Shown here piece after piece: positions 24,872 through 32,926 of a stretch of DNA of 35,685 nt; position 1 is the first letter of the stretch; every line of letters begins with the position of its first letter. The stretch comes from a bacterium (GTDB taxonomy: Bacteria > UBP14 > UBA6098 > B30-G16). The position numbers were made by a program, and so were the translations under genes. The notes beneath the pieces were generated by a model that did no database searches, was not told where the DNA came from, and was given only the letters and a program-made list of their open reading frames with translations. The stretch covers positions 1 to 35,685 of the forward strand of contig JAGGZE010000053.1 of NCBI GenBank assembly GCA_021162205.1, read 5' to 3'.

Positions 24872-25311
24872 TATGTGAATACCTCTATGTTAATAAGGTT
24901 TATTTTTTCTAAACTAAAACCATCTGATTTAAATAAACTGCAATGATAAGGCGGTCTATTTTGCCCTTTTTTGACAACCCCTGCGTCTTTTATTAACTTG
25001 AAAGTGCAATATTTTTTCGGCAATCTTTCTCCCGCACGAATTCTCTTTATCTCATTCGCTGTTGAAAACTTCTCCTTATAATAATCAGTTATATCTTCAT
25101 GATTTCTATTTATAGAAATACTTCTCCATTCGCATTCTTTATTGTCTTTTATAGGTCGTCTAGGCATTCCTCGTTCCCAATGCGATTGGAAATCGTATTC
25201 TTTAACTTCTTGGCCAGCAAGCTTCCTTGTAAAAATAGTGCTCGTATCTTCTTTGCAATCATCGGTTATGCAATTATAATTAAGATCTCTGTGTAACTCG
25301 TCAAACGTCAT
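24871..25311 (-). CDS. Unknown small protein, first gene of a cassette
   Basis: This 146-residue, highly charged, soluble protein opens MTFDELHRDLNYNCITDDCKED. Features that look conserved in type are DFQSHWERGMPRRP near 42, RLPKKYCTFKLIKDAGVVKKG near 95-115 (split here as RLPKKYCTFK and LIKDAGVV), and a C-terminal YHCSLFKSDGFSLEKINL. Three or four Cys and His residues could bind metal, but no classical motif is formed. GGAGGAG lies upstream of the ATG, and a promoter lies at 25390-25418. Its TAA overlaps the next gene's ATG, so the two are made together. Toxin-antitoxin or defence roles are possible but unsupported. Confidence 0.6.
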   Translation of the reverse strand: MTFDELHRDLNYNCITDDCKEDTSTIFTRKLAGQEVKEYDFQSHWERGMPRRPIKDNKECEWRSISINRNHEDITDYYKEKFSTANEIKRIRAGERLPKKYCTFKLIKDAGVVKKGQNRPPYHCSLFKSDGFSLEKINLINIEVFT

Positions 25312-25389
25312 ATAAATACTCCTCCATTTTTAATTTCGAGTTATTTTTATTCATCAAAAAAATACTCTTTCTAATTAATCTACGCAATC

Positions 25390-25418
25390 ATTATATCACA
25401 CTTATTCAAAAAACCCAA
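25390..25418 (-). promoter_or_regulatory. Promoter of the two-gene cassette
   Basis: On the minus strand TTGGGT (25413-25418) and a perfect TATAAT (25390-25395) have 17-base spacing. It leaves about 70 bases of leader before the first cassette gene. Confidence 0.5.
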
Positions 25419-25445
25419 GAAAAAAATGAGGTGAGGGGAAAATTG

Positions 25446-25575
25446 TTTGAACCGGTGATACCTATGATGAAATGATTTCGCATGATGGGGTGTTCAGATG
25501 GGATACACCTTGTAGGTGTAGCCAATCATAAAGTGTAGTCCATCTCAAAGAAGGGCTACACTTGCCGGTTCAGAA
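25446..25575. other. Structured intergenic element with alternative stems
   Basis: TGAACCGG (25448-25455) pairs with CCGGTTCA (25565-25572) and encloses several stems. TACACCttgtaGGTGTA spans 25504-25520. AGATGG (25496-25501) can pair with CCATCT (25540-25545). Competing with these, AAGTGTAG (25531-25538) pairs with CTACACTT (25556-25563), and GTGTAGCC (25516-25523) pairs with GGCTACAC (25554-25561). It could be a structured leader of the cassette, a 3' structure of the PmbA-like gene or a mobile palindromic element. No known RNA family is recognised. The rest of 25312-25614 shows no gene. Confidence 0.4.
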
Positions 25576-25614
25576 TGTTTCATTAAAATTGCTTCCGTTC
25601 ATAAATCCCTATAT

Positions 25615-26973
25615 TTATCCACCGAATTCGGTAGCGCTGGAGAAATTGAATTTTTCCACAAGCATAGCGGGAGTGTAGGCGCCGCCGAAGAAAAATCCCG
25701 ATACAAGTTTCTGTTTTTTGCCGATTGCGATGATATTATTGAAAGTATCGAGTGTGCTTTGAGTAAATCGCAAATTCTTCACAGGATATGCGATTTCGCC
25801 ATTCTCGATTGCGAAAAGACCATCTCGAGTCATTCCAGTAATTGTGAGTTTAGTTAGCTCAGAAACATTAGTATAGTGAAAATGAGTTACCAAAAGCCCA
25901 TTTTTAACCGATTTTACCATATCTTTTAGCGATGTCTCGCCGGGTTCGATGACGACATTAAGAGGAATAGCTCCCCATCGGTTCGGTTGCGGCAAACCGT
26001 GTCCTGTCGGCTCGATATTCATTTTTTGAGCTGTCCAGCGGTCGGCTACGAGATTTGTCAAAATACCATTTTTTACGAGTTCGACTTTTCGACGGGGAAC
26101 ACCCTCGAAATCGAATGGAATACCCGACAAATTCTCATTATAAGCGTCGTCTACGATTGTAAGCTTGTCGTCGAATACTTTTTGCCCGAGCTTCCCCGTT
26201 AGCAAACTTTGTCCCTCGAGATGCATTCTCGCATTAAAACCGTATATCGACATAAATGAAATAAAATCGGCGACAGCAGCGGGAGTCAGAACGACAGTAT
26301 ATTGCCCCGATTTAATATCCCGTGGATTTTGATTTCTTTTAGCGATATCGATTGCATCGGCAATATCGGATTGTGGATTTGTTTTACCTATCGACCAGTT
26401 AATCGATTCAGCCCATCCAGTCCCTGTTTTTCCTTCGACAGTCAAACTGAATTCAAAATTTGTGCCATCCCAATATGCGAATAATCCATTAGAATTTGCA
26501 AGACCGAGCGCCGATGTCGAATTTTCAACGATACCAGCCGAACTAAGGTTTTCCTTTTCGCATGCTGAAACCACATTGGAAACTATATTCACTCGTTTCT
26601 CGGGACTAATTTCTGATGTTTCGGTGCAAAATCGCGCGATTTCATCATATTTTTGCATTCCAAGCATAGGTAATATCTCATCGTTATCACTCGAATGCTC
26701 GACTATCTCACGGGCTTTTTGCACAGCTTTGGCGATTGTTCCATCATCGGAGAATAGATTGATAGCGACTTTGCCATCTTTTTTCCCTCGTTGAAGTCTA
26801 ATCGATAGCGCACCATTGCTGACAACGACATTTTGATGAATCACATTATTTGCAAATCGTGTCAAAGCAGAATCCGAAAAATTCAAACTTACCTCGGCAT
26901 CGAATCCATCTAAAAGCGAAAATACTTTATCCGATATTCGCTTAAAATTATTTTGAACTTGTTCCCTGTTCAT
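25615..26973 (-). CDS. PmbA/TldE-like metalloprotease-family protein
   Basis: This 452-residue protein belongs to the TldD/PmbA family, whose E. coli members form a TldD-TldE heterodimer that degrades or matures small peptides such as microcin B17 and CcdA. It shows the N-terminal family domain (AEVSLNFSDSALTRFANNVIHQ), the region VVLTPAAVADFISFM, RRKVELVKNGILTNLVADRWTA, and the C-terminal VTHFHYTNVSELTKLTITGMTRDG. I see no HExxxH, so this is the TldE/PmbA-like non-catalytic type. A tldD partner is not in this window. It is probably cotranscribed after the acyl-CoA ligase (14-base gap). Confidence 0.88.
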   Translation of the reverse strand: MNREQVQNNFKRISDKVFSLLDGFDAEVSLNFSDSALTRFANNVIHQNVVVSNGALSIRLQRGKKDGKVAINLFSDDGTIAKAVQKAREIVEHSSDNDEILPMLGMQKYDEIARFCTETSEISPEKRVNIVSNVVSACEKENLSSAGIVENSTSALGLANSNGLFAYWDGTNFEFSLTVEGKTGTGWAESINWSIGKTNPQSDIADAIDIAKRNQNPRDIKSGQYTVVLTPAAVADFISFMSIYGFNARMHLEGQSLLTGKLGQKVFDDKLTIVDDAYNENLSGIPFDFEGVPRRKVELVKNGILTNLVADRWTAQKMNIEPTGHGLPQPNRWGAIPLNVVIEPGETSLKDMVKSVKNGLLVTHFHYTNVSELTKLTITGMTRDGLFAIENGEIAYPVKNLRFTQSTLDTFNNIIAIGKKQKLVSGFFFGGAYTPAMLVEKFNFSSATEFGG

Positions 26974-26987
26974 TGAAACCCCCTATT

Positions 26988-28670
26988 TTATAAAATTTTA
27001 ATTTCCTCGCCTGTGTATAAATATCGTTTAATTTTTTTCGTGGATGTTTTCAAAAATTCTTCCTCTCGTATCTTAAATCCGACAATACGCTTGAACGATG
27101 CCATTTGCAAATTGATTTTTTCGATTTCATCGCGAATAATATCGTTTAATTGTTCAATATTCCAATTTCTATTAAAATGTTCATCGATAGTATCGTAATT
27201 TGGAACGATAATGGCAAATGGTTTTTCACTATTTTCATTTTTTACACCGATAACGAGTGATTCGAGAATAAAATCGGATGAATCGAGTCTTTCTTCGAGT
27301 TCCTCCGGATATATATTTTTCCCGCCTGCTGTAACAATCAAGTTTTTAGCTCTCCCCGATATACATAAATAACCATCGCTATCTATTTTACCCAAATCGC
27401 CAGTTTTGAACCAATTATCTTCGGTGAATACTTTTTTGGTTTCATCACTATTTTTATAATAACCGGCGAAAACAGGACTACCTTTCGCTAAAATTTCACC
27501 GATACCATTTTCATTTGGCTCGGAAATTTTAAACTCGATTCCATCGATTGCAGGGCCAACAGATTCGGGTTTAATTTTATCCGGTGGATTTACCGATAAT
27601 ACAGGCGATGTCTCGCTTAAACCATAACCCTGCGCAAATATGATTCCAAAATGATTGAAAAAATTCACTACATCGGGATTTACCGAAGCTCCGCCGGATA
27701 CCATTAACCAGAGATTATTAAATCCAGCTTTTTCCCTGAATTTTTTCATAAGCGAAGTGCCGGAGTTTATTCCAAAAGTCGAATTTAACAATTTCACAAC
27801 ATTCATCGCTGTGCCGAATACAGATTTTGCCAAAAGCCCTTTTTTCTCGATTCCCTTTTTGATACCATTATAAAATTTCTCGAATAGAAGTGGAACACCG
27901 AGAATTATAGTGGAATTCGATGCCTGAATATCCTCCAAAATTTCCTTTGCCCGTAATGCTCTTGCATAGCATATTCCGCATCCGATAGCGATAGGGGTCA
28001 AAAAACCTGCGGTAGACTCGAATGCGTGATGAATGGGCAATACCGAAAGAAAATTATCCTGCTCCGTGAATGGAAACAGCGGCACAACACCTGCAATATC
28101 CGAAACAATATTTTTGTGAGTAAGCACCACTCCTTTGGGTGAACCTGTTGTCCCCGATGTATATATAATCGCCGCATTTTGCATATCGTTTTTGGGAAAT
28201 CTCGGCGGTAGTGGTTTATCCTCGGTTTTAATCAATGTCTCGATATGTTCCAATTCGAAATGCGATATTTCGGGAAAATAGTTTTCATCATCATCTGCAA
28301 GCACCTTATTAAATTTCGATGCGAGAAAAATCCCGGTGGCATCGGAATGGCGAATTATATGACGAAGTTCCTGCGACCGTTGAGCCGAGTCGAGCGGAAT
28401 GACCACGCAACCTGCGGTTTGGATTGCAAAATATGCGATTGCCCACTCACAAGAATTTGTGCCGAGCAATGCGATATGTTCACCCGATGCGAATCCTGTT
28501 TTTTGAATGAACGATGCAAGTTTGACAACTGTATCCCAAAGCTGTGAATATGAAATAGTGAAAAGTGTGCCATCGCCGTTATTGAGCATCAAAGCTGTTC
28601 TGTCGGGCAGTCTTTTTGCACTATCCTCGAGAAGTTGGGGGATTATTTTTCCATCGAAATTGTATTTCAT
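26988..28670 (-). CDS. Long-chain acyl-CoA synthetase (AMP-forming)
   Basis: This 560-residue adenylate-forming enzyme activates a carboxylic acid, probably a long-chain fatty acid, via an acyl-AMP to acyl-CoA. Motifs: the AMP loop YTSGTTGSPKGV at 170-181, PIHHAFE, the acyl-site region LMVSGGASVNPDV, GYGLSETSPVLS, WFKTGDLGKID, the hinge ISGRAKNLIVTAGGKNIYPEELE and a late KRYLY. AAGGAA lies eight bases before the ATG at 28670; a longer frame starting at 28706 would add 12 residues with no support. The downstream PmbA-like gene is 14 bases away. It diverges from dapA. The exact substrate is not readable. Confidence 0.88.
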   Translation of the reverse strand: MKYNFDGKIIPQLLEDSAKRLPDRTALMLNNGDGTLFTISYSQLWDTVVKLASFIQKTGFASGEHIALLGTNSCEWAIAYFAIQTAGCVVIPLDSAQRSQELRHIIRHSDATGIFLASKFNKVLADDDENYFPEISHFELEHIETLIKTEDKPLPPRFPKNDMQNAAIIYTSGTTGSPKGVVLTHKNIVSDIAGVVPLFPFTEQDNFLSVLPIHHAFESTAGFLTPIAIGCGICYARALRAKEILEDIQASNSTIILGVPLLFEKFYNGIKKGIEKKGLLAKSVFGTAMNVVKLLNSTFGINSGTSLMKKFREKAGFNNLWLMVSGGASVNPDVVNFFNHFGIIFAQGYGLSETSPVLSVNPPDKIKPESVGPAIDGIEFKISEPNENGIGEILAKGSPVFAGYYKNSDETKKVFTEDNWFKTGDLGKIDSDGYLCISGRAKNLIVTAGGKNIYPEELEERLDSSDFILESLVIGVKNENSEKPFAIIVPNYDTIDEHFNRNWNIEQLNDIIRDEIEKINLQMASFKRIVGFKIREEEFLKTSTKKIKRYLYTGEEIKIL

Positions 28671-28751
28671 AAAAAAATTCCTTAATCGAAATAATTTACA
28701 GCGCAATCTCCGATAAAATATATAGTCGAATAGGAAATAGCAAAAACAATT

Positions 28752-28780
28752 TTGTCGATATTTTAAAATATCGATAGATT
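28752..28780 (+). promoter_or_regulatory. dapA promoter with operator-like spacer
   Basis: TTGTCG (28752-28757), 17 bases, TAGATT (28775-28780). The spacer is almost entirely filled by the 20-bp palindrome at 28755-28774. Confidence 0.45.
28755..28774. promoter_or_regulatory. Perfect 20-bp palindrome, candidate operator
   Basis: TCGATATTTTAAAATATCGA is perfectly self-complementary. It lies in the divergent region between the acyl-CoA ligase and dapA genes, between the -35 and -10 of the dapA promoter. Genome-wide richness in TCGATA lowers its weight. Confidence 0.4.
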
Positions 28781-28847
28781 ATTTATTGCGAAAGACAAAG
28801 AAATTTAACAAATTTAAAATTGGGAAAAATTAACATTGGAGGTGAAA

Positions 28848-29720
28848 ATGTTTTCAGGTTCGATTCCAGCACTTGCGACACCATTTAATAAATCGGGTAA
28901 TATATGCAAGCGAACATATAGAAAGCTGATTAGATGGCATATCGAACAGGGCAGCGATGGAATTCTTGTCGCAGGATGCACAGGCGAAAGTTTTACATTG
29001 ACCGAGAATGAGAGGATTAAATTATCCGAAATTGCTATCGATACTGCTAACGGAAAAATTCCAGTGATTATCGGCACGGGAGCATCCAGCACGAGTGTAG
29101 CAGTCGAACGGACAAAAATAGCAAAAAAACTCGGTGCCGATGCTGTTTTGGTTATCACTCCATTCGGGAATAAGCCATCGCAGGAAGCACTCGTTCGATA
29201 TTATAATGAAATCGCAGATGTCGGTATTCCCGTGATTTTATATAATGTGCCATCTCGAACAGGAACAGATATTCAAGCTGAAACCGTTGTGAAGCTTGCG
29301 AAACATCCGAATATCGTTGCAATAAAAGAAGCATCGGGGAAACTCGACCAGGTGAGTGCGATATTAAAAAATACTCCCAAAAATTTCACTGTTCTTTCCG
29401 GCGACGATGCATTGACACTGCCGATGCTCGCTCTCGGTGCCAAAGGTGTGATTTCGACTACTGCGAACATTGCACCTAATGAATTTTCTCGGATGGTATC
29501 GTCATTTTTCGAGGGTGATATTCAGACAGCGAGAAAAATTCATTTAGAAATGTTCCCTGTGATAAAAGCATTATTTATCGAGGGCAACCCCGTTCCGCTG
29601 AAATTTGCGATGTCCGAAATGGGACTTTGCGAAAATAGACTTCGACCACCACTTGTTTTAGCATCGGATGCTACAAGAAAAATTATTAAAAAAGTATTGA
29701 AATCCGCGGGGCTTTTGTAG
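28848..29720 (+). CDS. dapA: 4-hydroxy-tetrahydrodipicolinate synthase family protein
   Basis: This is a 290-residue class I aldolase barrel of the DHDPS/NAL family. DapA condenses pyruvate with aspartate semialdehyde for lysine and peptidoglycan synthesis. Seen: IPALATPF, GCTGE (43-47), ITPFGNKPSQE (103-113), YNVPSRTG (132-139) with Tyr132 and Arg137, and the Schiff-base lysine K160 in AIKEASG. Two residues of the E. coli proton relay are changed: Thr44 is Cys and Tyr107 is Gly. The substrate-binding arginine is kept, which favours DapA over other family members, but another aldolase activity is possible. TGGAGGTG fixes the ATG at 28848; a TTG at 28836 lies within it. Confidence 0.82.
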   Translation: MFSGSIPALATPFNKSGNICKRTYRKLIRWHIEQGSDGILVAGCTGESFTLTENERIKLSEIAIDTANGKIPVIIGTGASSTSVAVERTKIAKKLGADAVLVITPFGNKPSQEALVRYYNEIADVGIPVILYNVPSRTGTDIQAETVVKLAKHPNIVAIKEASGKLDQVSAILKNTPKNFTVLSGDDALTLPMLALGAKGVISTTANIAPNEFSRMVSSFFEGDIQTARKIHLEMFPVIKALFIEGNPVPLKFAMSEMGLCENRLRPPLVLASDATRKIIKKVLKSAGLL

Positions 29721-29740
29721 ATAACAGAATTGTTTCATAG

Positions 29741-29785
29741 AAATAAAAAACCCCGAGTTTTTAAACTCGGGGTTCTTATTTGTGC
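29741..29785. terminator. Bidirectional terminator between dapA and the barrel gene
   Basis: A 10-bp stem CCCCGAGTTT (29751-29760) pairs with AAACTCGGGG (29763-29772) across a TT loop. An A-rich run precedes it and T-rich sequence follows, so it can serve both converging genes. Confidence 0.85.
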
Positions 29786-29798
29786 ATAATTTATAAAA

Positions 29799-30980
29799 TC
29801 ATTCCCAATTGTAGCTCGCTGAAAGCTGAACTGCATTGACAGTTCTCCCACTGAGGAACCAAAATCCCTCGAATAAATCGTCGTCTGCAAATGTCAGGTC
29901 GAGATTGAAATCGTGGAATTTAATACCTGCTCCAAACGATGCGAAAACAGTATTAGTTTCGTTAAAACTCATAACCGAATCGATGTCGTTTTCGGTATGA
30001 GTAATCGAACCGAATGATTTTGATATTCCCGTTCTAAGATAAAGCCAATCCGTTGTTGGAATTTCGGTTGAAATCGATAATTGAGGTAATGTTAGTGTTT
30101 TGTCTTCGGTTTTTGCAGTCGAAACCAGTTCATCTTTAATATTTAACATATTCATTCCGACACCGACCGAAACAACACCATCATCGAGAATTTGTGTATT
30201 AACTGCGCAACCGATGTCTAAATTCATATTTGTGTAATCGCCGAAATCGGTTACATTACCGGAATAATCGTTTATTTCTCTGCTATGGCTGAATGTAGAA
30301 AATGCGATAGCTGGCACGATTTTTACATTATCGGTCGCAGGTAAAAATGCTCTAAATTTAAAACCGATTTCCATTCCGCCAGTTGTTTCATCGGTGTAAG
30401 TCTGGTTAGATGAATTTTTTGCTTCTGCCGATAGTCCATTCAAATCGACATTAAAAGATGTTGCAGCTACACCACCGAGAATATCCATGCCGGCGGATGC
30501 TCGAATAGAAAGCACACTCGATTTATATTCATTGTCGGTATTATTAGTATTGTCGGTTTGTTTTTCGCCATAAGATGCACGATAAACTCCAAGTCCAAGT
30601 TTTACAGAACCGAGATTGTAAGCGCCCCAAAGATTGATTCCCGGATTTGGAGATGTTGTTCCCATATCGTTAGCTATTGAGAAAATTTGACCGTCTGTTC
30701 TTCTAACTGCGGCGCCTATTACCAAATTTTCACCGAGTCCAAGATTGAAAAGTCCCCATTGTCCGAAAGGTGTTGCGCCACCGCCAGTATAATTTCCCAA
30801 TTCGAATTGAACTTGGTTTTTATAGCTCAATGCGGCAACAGGTGTATAAATCATATTGTTAGCATCGGAAATATATTTTGCTCCATATCCAAACGCAGAC
30901 AGTCTCGCATCGGTGGCAAATACCGACGATGCCATCATAACAATCCCGATAACAACCAGTAATAATGTTGCTTTCCTCAT
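29799..30980 (-). CDS. Predicted outer-membrane beta-barrel protein with signal peptide
   Basis: The 393-residue protein begins with a clear signal peptide (MRKATLLLVVIGIVMMASSVFA, cleaved after the second-last Ala-x-Ala-like FA; shown here in full length of 22 only as MRKATLLLVV plus IGIVMMASSVFA). The mature part has repeating amphipathic strands with Gly/Asn turns (NLVIGAAVRR, LGLGVYRASYG, VGVGMNMLN, LRTGISKSFG) and ends AVQLSASYNWE, with aromatic residues near the C-terminus as in outer-membrane barrels. It resembles the PorV/FadL-like barrels of FCB bacteria in style, but no family is certain. AAGGAG precedes the ATG at 30980. It has a strong promoter and terminator, suggesting an abundant monocistronic product. 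Confidence 0.7.
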   Translation of the reverse strand: MRKATLLLVVIGIVMMASSVFATDARLSAFGYGAKYISDANNMIYTPVAALSYKNQVQFELGNYTGGGATPFGQWGLFNLGLGENLVIGAAVRRTDGQIFSIANDMGTTSPNPGINLWGAYNLGSVKLGLGVYRASYGEKQTDNTNNTDNEYKSSVLSIRASAGMDILGGVAATSFNVDLNGLSAEAKNSSNQTYTDETTGGMEIGFKFRAFLPATDNVKIVPAIAFSTFSHSREINDYSGNVTDFGDYTNMNLDIGCAVNTQILDDGVVSVGVGMNMLNIKDELVSTAKTEDKTLTLPQLSISTEIPTTDWLYLRTGISKSFGSITHTENDIDSVMSFNETNTVFASFGAGIKFHDFNLDLTFADDDLFEGFWFLSGRTVNAVQLSASYNWE

Positions 30981-31011
30981 ACTTTCTCCTTGTTTGTGGT
31001 TAAACACCCGA

Positions 31012-31040
31012 TAAATAAACTATGATTTTAATATTGTCAA
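31012..31040 (-). promoter_or_regulatory. Strong promoter of the barrel gene
   Basis: On the minus strand a consensus TTGACA (31035-31040), 17 bases, TATTTA (31012-31017). The leader is about 25 bases and carries AAGGAG. Confidence 0.6.
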
Positions 31041-31068
31041 TAAAAAAAGATGGTATTATACAATTAAC

Positions 31069-31097
31069 TTGACTATGTGATAATTAGGTAGTAATTT
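31069..31097 (+). promoter_or_regulatory. Possible promoter of the polysaccharide cluster
   Basis: TTGACT (31069-31074), 17 bases, TAATTT (31092-31097). If used, transcription begins near 31104 and the TTG start at 31097 is impossible; the next ATGs at 31139 or 31154 would be used instead. Confidence 0.4.
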
Positions 31098-31690
31098 TGG
31101 AAATAACAAATGACCGACTGAATTTAATAAATTGGGCGATGATTGGGAAAAAGATGAAAATAGAATCTGAAAAAACATACCAGTCTGTTCTTGGATATCT
31201 ATGGAAAACTAATCCAGTGGAATTCACATATCCAAAATTTCTTAACTCGTTCAGGAATGTTTTATTGATTATGCCGAGAAACCAGCAATTTCATAACCAA
31301 TTGAACAGATGGCGTGAGAAAATTATATTTGCACTCGGAACGAAAAGTATTACAATGCTTTCGATTGGAACACAAATCGAGTATTTGCGCGAATGGTCCC
31401 AGAAACCTATGCTTTTTACCGATACAGATATAAATTTCGCAGGGATAGTATCCTCGAGAATTATTAAGGATATTATGAAAAACAAATTTAAGTTCGCTAT
31501 CGATTTATCCCCCGATTTCGATTTAATTACGGCGCAAATCGCACTGCGAGCGAAAATCCCGACAAGAATCGGACTCGTATCGGGACAGACTGTGAATATC
31601 GGGAGGAAATATTTCAATATACTCGTTTCTGGGGATTTCACAGATGGATATGAACAATTGACAAAGCTGCTATCCGCTAAAGGAAGGTGA
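31097..31690 (+). CDS. GT9/DUF6913-like protein, first gene of polysaccharide cluster
   Basis: This protein has up to 197 residues. The core FRNVLLIMPRNQQ, then FKFAIDLSPDFDLITAQIALRAKIPTRIGL (in pieces: FAIDLSPDFD, IALRAKIPTRIG) and YFNILVS, recalls the N-terminal Rossmann half of ADP-heptose-type (GT9) glycosyltransferases and the short DUF6913 proteins. It lacks the C-terminal nucleotide-sugar domain, so catalysis alone is doubtful. The start is uncertain: the TTG at 31097 has a weak AGG, while ATG at 31139 or 31154 (the latter after GGGAAAAAG) fits the promoter better. It is followed after six bases by a GT2 enzyme, which suggests a shared role in surface glycan synthesis. Confidence 0.55.
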   Translation: MEITNDRLNLINWAMIGKKMKIESEKTYQSVLGYLWKTNPVEFTYPKFLNSFRNVLLIMPRNQQFHNQLNRWREKIIFALGTKSITMLSIGTQIEYLREWSQKPMLFTDTDINFAGIVSSRIIKDIMKNKFKFAIDLSPDFDLITAQIALRAKIPTRIGLVSGQTVNIGRKYFNILVSGDFTDGYEQLTKLLSAKGR

Positions 31691-31696
31691 TTTTAG

Positions 31697-32911
31697 ATGG
31701 CTCGAAAAATAAAAGTATCGATTATCGTGCCTGCATACAATGAAGAAGAAAATATTCTTCCGCTGTTCGAGGCCTTCGCAGATTTGCAGAAAAATATAAA
31801 TTTTAATTTCGAACTTATAGTAGTCGATGATGGTTCTACCGACAAAACCGCCGAACGCACTAAAAATCTTTTGCGGCATTTTCAGTTTGCATCGCTGATT
31901 TCGTATTCTGCGAATCGAGGGAAAACTTATGCAGTTCTTCAGGGATTCGAGATATCTAAGGGCGATTATATCGTTATATTCGATGCCGACCTTCAGTTCG
32001 ACCCGAAAGATATTCCACCGATGGTCGAAAAACTCGATAGGGGAGCAGATGTTGTCGCGGGATATAAGGTCGGGAAATATCAAAAACCGCTCGTCTCTGG
32101 AGTATATAATTTATTTGGCAAACTGCTTTTTGGTGTGCCGGTAAAAGATATGAATGCGCTGAAAACGGTTCGTCGCGAGGTGCTGGAACAGATGCCATTT
32201 CGCCCCGATTGGCATAGATATATCGTGATATGGGCGCATAAAAATGGTTTCAAAATCGTTCAGCATCCGGTGAAACTTCGACCGAGAAAATGGGGTAAGT
32301 CCAAATACCGCGGTTTCGGAAGAATTTTAATCGGATTTTTCGATATGATGTCGGTATGGTTTCAGTTGAAATTTGTTCGCCGACCGATGTTGTTTTTCGG
32401 TTCTTTGGGATTATCGACTTTCTTTTTAGCATTCATTATCGGTATAGTGGCTTTAATTCTGCGATTCGGTTATAATCTTGGATATCGTCCACTTTTGACA
32501 CTTATCGCGATGCTTGCGAATATCGGTCTCCTTTTGATTATCGGCGGTTTTCTCGGTGAAATGGTCGAAAATATTTCGGGAAAAGTTAGGCATATCGAGG
32601 AAAAAATGAGTTCGACTAAAAATGAGAAAATTCAATCGAAACCATATAATGAAAATCGAAATTCCGATGATAAAAATCGAAAAAGACGAGATGATATGCA
32701 CTCGAAAAAACCGAATAGTTCGCGAAAGAATTCGAGTCGGAATCGGAATATTTCCGATGTGAAACCAATCGAGTCGGTGGAAAAAATAGATAAAGTCGAA
32801 CCATCTAATATCGAGCGGAAAAGTATGAATTCCGATGAAACAGGCGTCGATAATAAAAAATCCAATGAAATCAACTGGGGCAGACGCAAAAGAAAATCGT
32901 CAAAATCTTAG
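31697..32911 (+). CDS. Glycosyltransferase family 2 with two membrane helices and basic tail
   Basis: This 404-residue enzyme is of the dolichyl-phosphate-mannose-synthase/ArnC style, transferring a sugar to a lipid carrier. Motifs: SIIVPAYNEE (8-17), VVDDGSTDKT (42-51), NRGKTYAVLQGF (73-84) and the metal site DADLQFDP (96-103). Two membrane helices lie near 235-255 and 268-290. From about residue 296 a roughly 110-residue tail of Ser, Asn, Lys, Arg, Asp and Glu follows, ending RRKRKSSKS. It is predicted disordered and is not part of the family. The ATG follows AAGGTG by several bases. It lies between the GT9-like and deacetylase genes. Confidence 0.85.
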   Translation: MARKIKVSIIVPAYNEEENILPLFEAFADLQKNINFNFELIVVDDGSTDKTAERTKNLLRHFQFASLISYSANRGKTYAVLQGFEISKGDYIVIFDADLQFDPKDIPPMVEKLDRGADVVAGYKVGKYQKPLVSGVYNLFGKLLFGVPVKDMNALKTVRREVLEQMPFRPDWHRYIVIWAHKNGFKIVQHPVKLRPRKWGKSKYRGFGRILIGFFDMMSVWFQLKFVRRPMLFFGSLGLSTFFLAFIIGIVALILRFGYNLGYRPLLTLIAMLANIGLLLIIGGFLGEMVENISGKVRHIEEKMSSTKNEKIQSKPYNENRNSDDKNRKRRDDMHSKKPNSSRKNSSRNRNISDVKPIESVEKIDKVEPSNIERKSMNSDETGVDNKKSNEINWGRRKRKSSKS

Positions 32912-32926
32912 ATTTCAAACTAACCG

